From assembly GCA_028554795.2 (NCBI GenBank), contig CM068825.1:158849053-158913052 (forward strand): 64,000 nt of DNA, in the 5' to 3' direction. The DNA comes from Sinohyriopsis cumingii. Lineage: Eukaryota; Mollusca; Bivalvia; Unionida; Unionidae. The position numbers and the translations under genes are program-made. Positions 58,871 through 64,000 of the stretch are shown piece by piece. The first letter of the stretch is position 1; each line of letters opens with the position of its first letter. The notes under the pieces are model-generated. The model saw only the letters and a program-made list of their open reading frames with translations. It was not told where the DNA came from and searched no databases.

Positions 58871-59963
58871 TGCATTTCCTTCCTGTTTTATACTTTGAAC
58901 TCTTATGCCTTTGCTTGTACACTGCTGTCAGTATCCTTGTACAGGTAAATGGCCTTAGGTAAATATTTCGCAATGTGTGTGTGTGTGTGTGTGTGTGCGC
59001 GTGTTTAATCTAGGGGCAATAACTCTTCAAACAATATGAAAATTTGCTCAAAATGAATCGGCTTTGTTATGAAATGTATGTTTCAAGGTGTTGTAGATTT
59101 TTTTGGTATTTTCTTCAGTGTCTGGTTCAGATGAATAGCTGTATTTTACAAAAATCAATAATATGTTACTTGTATGGCAAAATGTTTAAGTGAGTTTGAT
59201 GTGAAAATGAAGATATACTGTTGAATGCTGTTAAAAATCTAAGAATGAATGCTTTTTATATATATTTTTATACAGCTTTCAGATCTACGGATATGATATG
59301 TACATTTACTGTTAAATTTTATATTTTTGCATAAATATGTTCTTGCTATACCTCTGTTACAAATTTCTATATGGTGAACACTGCATACTGTCATAGGATT
59401 TGATTTGTATCATTCCTTTTAATTTATATAATTCTAGAATATTTTATTGAGGTAGGGTTCATTTTTATGGGTTCCTATTTTATTGAGGTAGAGGCTTTTG
59501 TTAATTGGTACTTTTATTTTACTTTTTAATATACTGTTTCAAATTATATTTTTTTGTTCATGATTTGGTAATAAATTTGTTTATGGTATAATAGTACAAA
59601 GGAACTGCTGACATAAATGCAAAAAAAGAAATGTTTATCAACTGATAAACATTCTGCTAGTTGCCACAAGATTTTGAGAGTAAGTTACACAAGTACTAAT
59701 AGGTCAATAGCCTCGAGTTATTTTTTTTTTGTCCATGTATATGTCAGCCTTCATTTATCCAGTGATTACTGTTGTAATAAAGTTTGTGTAGTTATGAATG
59801 AGGCATCCATCAAGACTGTTCTCATTTTATGAGAATATTTATATAGTTCCCCAACTAGGGACACGCCTTCTGTACATTTTAACTTGGATATCAAAATAAA
59901 AGATCGAAACCCTTATCAGAGTCTGACGATGAACCATGTAGTGTGGAGTCATTTCCACGCTTC

Positions 59964-60779
59964 ATGGTCATACAGTCAAAAGATGCCACAAAACCGCTTG
60001 CCGCACTATCTCCATTTGTCATCGAAAAGACTATCACAGGATCGATTGGCACACCTAAAAGTGTTAAAAAGTTGAAATCGGGTTGTCTTCTTATTGAGTG
60101 TGAGCGACGAGGTCAATCAGACAATATCAGGAAAATGAAAACATTCTTTGATATCCCAGTAACCTCATTCGCTCACACCACACTAAATACGTCCAAAGGC
60201 GTGATTCGCTGCCGTGACTTGGCTGGAGTCACCGACGCAGATATCATCGAAGGAATGAAAAGTGAAGGTGTCACTGCAGTCCGTCGAATACGTATCAAAC
60301 GTAATAACAATCTGCAGGACACCAACACCATTGTACTCACCTTCAACAGGCCAACTGTACCCAAAGTGGTAAAAGTTGGCTTTTTGCAAGTAAAGGTAGA
60401 GATTTACATTCCCAACCCCCTTCGGTGTTATAAGTGTCAAAAATATGGCCATCACGAAGACCGCTGCTCCAAGAGCCAAATATGTGGCCGATGCGGAGAC
60501 AATGCTCATCAGGAATCTGATTGTAGAGCAACTCCGCATTGTGTCAACTGCGGAAAAGAGCACCACGCAAATTCCAAGGATTGCGATACCTGGAAACAGG
60601 AGAAGGAAATTCAGAGGGTAAAATACACAAATAATATTCCCTATCCAGAAGCCAGAAAAATTGTACAGGCAAAAACAGCCCATCCTGGCCCATCCTTCTC
60701 CACTGTAGTGAAGAGCAATCCTAAAACAACGAAGGACGCTCAAACACAAACAGAAGCACCCGATTCAACACCAAATTAA
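59964..60779 (+). CDS. LINE ORF1 (Gag-like, CCHC knuckles), stopped early
   Basis: First ATG at 59964; the frame is open from 59883 (includes KRSKPLSESDDEP). Begins with an RRM-like basic region, then three CCHC knuckles: CYKCQKYGHHEDRC, CGRCGDNAHQESDC and CVNCGKEHHANSKDC. It coats element RNA. A TAA at 60777-60779 ends it, but the same frame continues open to 61037 with Lys/Ser-rich sequence ending in DPIKLYNRFGDIESMD, a conserved kind of ORF1 tail, so the stop is probably premature. Confidence 0.85.
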   Translation: MVIQSKDATKPLAALSPFVIEKTITGSIGTPKSVKKLKSGCLLIECERRGQSDNIRKMKTFFDIPVTSFAHTTLNTSKGVIRCRDLAGVTDADIIEGMKSEGVTAVRRIRIKRNNNLQDTNTIVLTFNRPTVPKVVKVGFLQVKVEIYIPNPLRCYKCQKYGHHEDRCSKSQICGRCGDNAHQESDCRATPHCVNCGKEHHANSKDCDTWKQEKEIQRVKYTNNIPYPEARKIVQAKTAHPGPSFSTVVKSNPKTTKDAQTQTEAPDSTPN

Positions 60780-61037
60780 AACACCCCCCATTACCAAGCA
60801 CAGAAAAACACGGCATCTACTCAGACCACATTTAATAATACCCAACAACCTAAATCACCAAAGAGTAAAAAATCTCACGGAAACAGGCAACAAAAGGGGT
60901 CAGATGACCCCATCAAACTTTATAACAGGTTTGGAGACATCGAGAGCATGGATGCAGAAGAATCTGCTCCATGCGCCCAAGGGAACTCCAGACCTACAAA
61001 CAAAAAATTCACCCCCGTACTTCCTCCAGAGAAATAA
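60780..61037 (+). pseudogene. LINE ORF1 C-terminal tail after an in-frame TAA
   Basis: Same frame as ORF1, 85 codons to TAA 61035-61037. Contains SPKSKKSHGNRQQKGSDD and then LYNRFGDIESMDAEE, typical of ORF1 ends in this group. Confidence 0.7.
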
Positions 61038-61099
61038 CAAAACAAATTCCGTCTGCGAAAGGTCTAACCTAGCTCCACAATCTTTAATTTAAATTTATA

Positions 61100-64000
61100 A
61101 TGAAAAACACTATCATACAATGGAATTGTCGAGGACTTAAAGCAAATTACAATGATATTCTCCTGCTTTTAAACGAACATGATCCTGCGGTACTATGCCT
61201 TCAAGAAACATTCTTGAAAGATACAGACAATATCACATTTAAAAACTACTCCCTGTTTAACACCTGCTCTCCAAATGTTGATAGGGCATCAGGAGGAGTT
61301 TCTGTTATTGTAAACAACAGAGCTCCTCATAGCTTCATTCCTTTAAACACCAATTTACAAGCCATTGCTGTAAGCGTCACTCTACATGGAGTGATTACAT
61401 TTTGCTCTATTTATTTACCACCAAACACTAACCTAGTACCAAACGAACTCGACAATCTTGTTCAACAGCTTCCCACACCCTTTGTTTTACTCGGGGATTT
61501 TAATGCCCATAACATTTTATGGGGATCAAATCATATAAGTGACAGAGGTCACAAAGTTGAAGACTTTATTTCTAGACACGATCTGTGTCTATATAATACC
61601 AAAACACCTACATATTTACACCCAGGCACGGGTACATACACAAGCATCGATTTGACAATTTGTTCTCCTTCTCTGCTTTTGGACTATGAATGGAAGGTCG
61701 CTGATGACCTTCACAGCAGCGATCACTTCCCAATCTTTCTTGTAAATCTTAACTCTACAGGCGATGAAGTAATTCCACAATGGAATTTAAAGAAGGCCGA
61801 CTGGGCCAAGTTTGAAACACTCCGTAAAACTAGGCTGAATGAGGATACAGTTTTCAATGTTGACGACACCATTCAGCATTTTACATCTATTTTAATAGAG
61901 ATTGCAGAAGAATCCGTTCCCAAGTCCTCGCCATATTGTAAAAGAACCCAAAAACCTTGGGTCACTAAGGAATGTAAGGAAGCCATTAAACTATGCCGAG
62001 AAGCATTAAGGAAATTTAATAATCAACCGACGCCCGAAAACTTAAATATATATCGCATTGCCCAGGCCAAAGCTCGCCGCATAATCAAAGAAAGTAAAAG
62101 AGCATCATGGAAGAAGTATGTTTCTTCTTTAAACTCTCTTTCCTCTGTTAAAAAAGTTTGGGACACTATACGCAAAATAAACGGAAAGAGAAAGCAAAAC
62201 CCTCTCCGACATCTGACACTGAACAATAACAACTTTAGTTCAAAACGTGACATTGCAAATATTCTTGCTGACAGTTTCTCGAAAAATTCCTCATCATCTA
62301 ATTATTCAGAAGCCTTCCAAAAACTTAAAACTCAAAAAGAAAAGTCACGTTTAAAATTCACATCCAACAACTCGGAAAGTTATAATCAATTGTTCTCACT
62401 ATCGGAGCTTAGGGAGGCTTTAGATAAGGCCCATGATACATCCGCTGGGCCTGACAAGATACATTACCAGTTTCTGAAACACCTTCCAGAATCATCATTA
62501 ACATCTCTTTTGAAACTTTTCAATGATTTATGGATTACTGGTAATGTGCCAAAAATCTGGAAAGAAGCAACTGTAATACCAGTCCCCAAACCCGGTAAAG
62601 ATAGCGAAGACCCCAACAGCTATCGACCAATTGCACTCACAAGCTGTGTGTGCAAAACAATGGAACGAATGATCAATTCTCGGCTTGTCTGGTATTTGGA
62701 AACTAAGAATATAATATCTCCTTTCCAAAGTGGCTTTCGATATGGCCGGAGCACCAATGATCATCTGGTTAGACTAGAAACATTCATTCGCGATGCATTT
62801 ATTAAGAAAGAACATTTAGTAGCGGTTTTCTTTGATTTAGAAAAGGCCTATGACACGACATGGAAGTACGGGATACTAAATGACCTGAACGATCTAGGTC
62901 TAAAAGGCCGTCTGCCCTCTTTCATATCCAACTTTCTCTCCGACAGAGAATTCAAAGTACGAGTGGGCTCTACCCTCTCAGATCTGCACGAGCAAGAGAT
63001 GGGTGTGCCCCAGGGCAGTATTTTATCTGTGACGCTCTTTAACATCAAAATTAATAGCATCACCAAGTGTTTGACTCCTGGTGTGGATTGTTCGTTATAC
63101 GTTGATGATTTTCTAATATGTTATCGGTCAAAGCACATGCATACAATTGAAAGACAGCTGCAGCAAAATATAAACAAAATTCAAAATTGGGCCAATGCAA
63201 ACGGTTTCAAATTCTCGAAATCAAAAACGGTATGCATGCATTTCTGTCAGTTACGAAAACATCACGATGAACCGAACCTCACACTGGATGGAACACCTAT
63301 TCCAGTTGTTGAGGAAACCAAATTTTTAGGTATAATCTTTGACAGAAAACTGACCTTTATTCGACACCTAAAAAACTTGAAAGCCAAATGCTTAAAAGCA
63401 CTTAACCTACTTAAAGTAGTAGTGCACACTGACTGGGGTGCTGATAGAAAAGTCATCCTGAATTTATATAGAACGATTATTCGCTCCAAACTAGACTATG
63501 GTTGCGTTGTGTATGGTTCTGCCAGAAAATCGTACCTTAAAATGCTTGATCCAATTCATCATCAGGGAATAAGACTGGCTCTGGGAGCATTTATAACATC
63601 CCCGTGTGAAAGCCTTCTAGCTGAGGCGAATGAACCACCGTTATCGCATCGTAGAGAAATGCTTTCCGCACAGTATGCTCTCAAATTAAAATCAAACCCT
63701 CTGAATCCTGCTTTTTCGGCTGTTTTTCAACCCAAATACAAAACTTTATACGAAAATAAACCAAACGCCATACCTTCCTTTGGCATTAGAATATCATCCA
63801 GCCTTGACACTACAAATATAGATCTTTCAAAAATTCAGAAAACATCTATCTCCGAAACACCACCCTGGCTAATTAAACAACCAAAAGTACGTTTTATGCT
63901 ACACGATGGAAAAAAATCCGAAACAAACCCTTCTATCTTCCACAACTCTTACCATGAACTCCTCACCGAATTTAAAAACTACACCAGAATTTACACTGAT
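61100..64000 (+). CDS. LINE ORF2: APE endonuclease-reverse transcriptase, 3' partial
   Basis: ATG at 61100 and 967 codons without a stop to the window edge. Endonuclease motifs: IIQWNCRGLKAN (Asn9), LQETF (Glu36), LLGDFNAHN (Asp133), SSDHFP (Asp208-His209). RT motifs: GPDKIHYQFLK, SYRPIALTS, motif A FFDLEKAYDTTW (Asp579), GVPQGSILS, catalytic YVDD (667-670). A thumb region follows, and the last residues YTRIYTD look like the start of RNase H. It nicks target DNA and primes reverse transcription there. The frame is intact, so the copy is young (inference). Starts 62 bp after the ORF1 extension. Confidence 0.93.
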   Translation, partial: MKNTIIQWNCRGLKANYNDILLLLNEHDPAVLCLQETFLKDTDNITFKNYSLFNTCSPNVDRASGGVSVIVNNRAPHSFIPLNTNLQAIAVSVTLHGVITFCSIYLPPNTNLVPNELDNLVQQLPTPFVLLGDFNAHNILWGSNHISDRGHKVEDFISRHDLCLYNTKTPTYLHPGTGTYTSIDLTICSPSLLLDYEWKVADDLHSSDHFPIFLVNLNSTGDEVIPQWNLKKADWAKFETLRKTRLNEDTVFNVDDTIQHFTSILIEIAEESVPKSSPYCKRTQKPWVTKECKEAIKLCREALRKFNNQPTPENLNIYRIAQAKARRIIKESKRASWKKYVSSLNSLSSVKKVWDTIRKINGKRKQNPLRHLTLNNNNFSSKRDIANILADSFSKNSSSSNYSEAFQKLKTQKEKSRLKFTSNNSESYNQLFSLSELREALDKAHDTSAGPDKIHYQFLKHLPESSLTSLLKLFNDLWITGNVPKIWKEATVIPVPKPGKDSEDPNSYRPIALTSCVCKTMERMINSRLVWYLETKNIISPFQSGFRYGRSTNDHLVRLETFIRDAFIKKEHLVAVFFDLEKAYDTTWKYGILNDLNDLGLKGRLPSFISNFLSDREFKVRVGSTLSDLHEQEMGVPQGSILSVTLFNIKINSITKCLTPGVDCSLYVDDFLICYRSKHMHTIERQLQQNINKIQNWANANGFKFSKSKTVCMHFCQLRKHHDEPNLTLDGTPIPVVEETKFLGIIFDRKLTFIRHLKNLKAKCLKALNLLKVVVHTDWGADRKVILNLYRTIIRSKLDYGCVVYGSARKSYLKMLDPIHHQGIRLALGAFITSPCESLLAEANEPPLSHRREMLSAQYALKLKSNPLNPAFSAVFQPKYKTLYENKPNAIPSFGIRISSSLDTTNIDLSKIQKTSISETPPWLIKQPKVRFMLHDGKKSETNPSIFHNSYHELLTEFKNYTRIYTD

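Larger units (their letters stand above)
57417..59882 (+). other. 3' UTR/flank of the host gene
   Basis: No coding sequence. AATAAA-type signals occur near 58377, 59569 and 59777; which one is used cannot be told. Holds a SINE, a 27-bp array and a (GT)n run at 58975-58997. Confidence 0.55.
59883..64000 (+). mobile_element. Non-LTR retrotransposon (I/Jockey group), 3' end outside window
   Basis: ORF1 with three CCHC knuckles followed by ORF2 with APE endonuclease and RT, and the start of an apparent RNase H (IYTD at the last bases). This gene order fits the I superfamily (I/Nimb-like). The 5' end is probably truncated near 59883, since the ORF1 frame is open there without an upstream ATG. Confidence 0.88.

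Noticed and set aside
60183-60749. 188-codon frame on the - strand
   Set aside because: Antisense shadow of the LINE ORF1 with its CCHC knuckles.

Overview
The window looks like eukaryotic genomic DNA from an invertebrate animal, possibly a marine mollusc (inference). It has GT-AG introns, long (AT)n and (ATT)n microsatellites, abundant minisatellites, tRNA-derived SINEs, DIRS and non-LTR retrotransposons, and a Polinton/adintovirus-like DNA element. No bacterial gene organisation is visible. Several reading frames that look coding are artefacts of tandem repeats whose unit length is a multiple of three.

Layout. (1) 1-~4930: right part of an integrated Polinton/Maverick (adintovirus-like) element. 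It carries a family-B DNA polymerase palm fused to an SF1 (PIF1/RecD-like) helicase with an HNH-like tail in another frame (+), a retroviral-type integrase (-), a zinc-finger/phospholipase A2 protein (-) and an A32/FtsK-like packaging ATPase (+). (2) ~4930-9151: AT-rich non-coding flank with microsatellites. (3) 9152-57416: one host gene on the + strand with nine coding exons over 48 kb, encoding 274 residues. The exons are small (37-188 bp) and were recognised by splice sites and perfectly matching codon phases. I do not recognise the protein, but its reading frame is continuous and its C-terminus looks strongly constrained. (4) 57417-59882: 3' flank/UTR with a SINE and a 27-bp repeat array. 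(5) 59883-64000: non-LTR retrotransposon of the I/Jockey group, ORF1 (three CCHC knuckles) and ORF2 (endonuclease-RT, open to the window end).

The introns of the host gene are a store of mobile and repetitive DNA. Intron 1 has a decayed LINE and a 44-bp minisatellite. Intron 2 has two SINEs, a 31-bp minisatellite and a MITE. Intron 3 has a decayed DIRS. Intron 4 has an 83-bp array with inverted units, a 60-bp array and a nearly intact 5.9-kb DIRS element with inverted termini and internal complementary region. Intron 5 has a SINE and several minisatellites. Intron 6 has a second decayed DIRS that was itself hit by a pogo-like DNA transposon (TA target duplication) and a SINE. Intron 7 has a palindrome cluster, and intron 8 has a SINE with clear target duplication, a MITE and a 3-kb 51-bp satellite-like array. 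Three splice sites are directly built from or adjoin repeats: the acceptor of exon 3 (MITE plus ATT run), the acceptor of exon 6 (GT/AT run) and the donor of exon 7 (54-bp unit present three times).

Names and similarities are from recognition of motifs by eye; no database search was possible.
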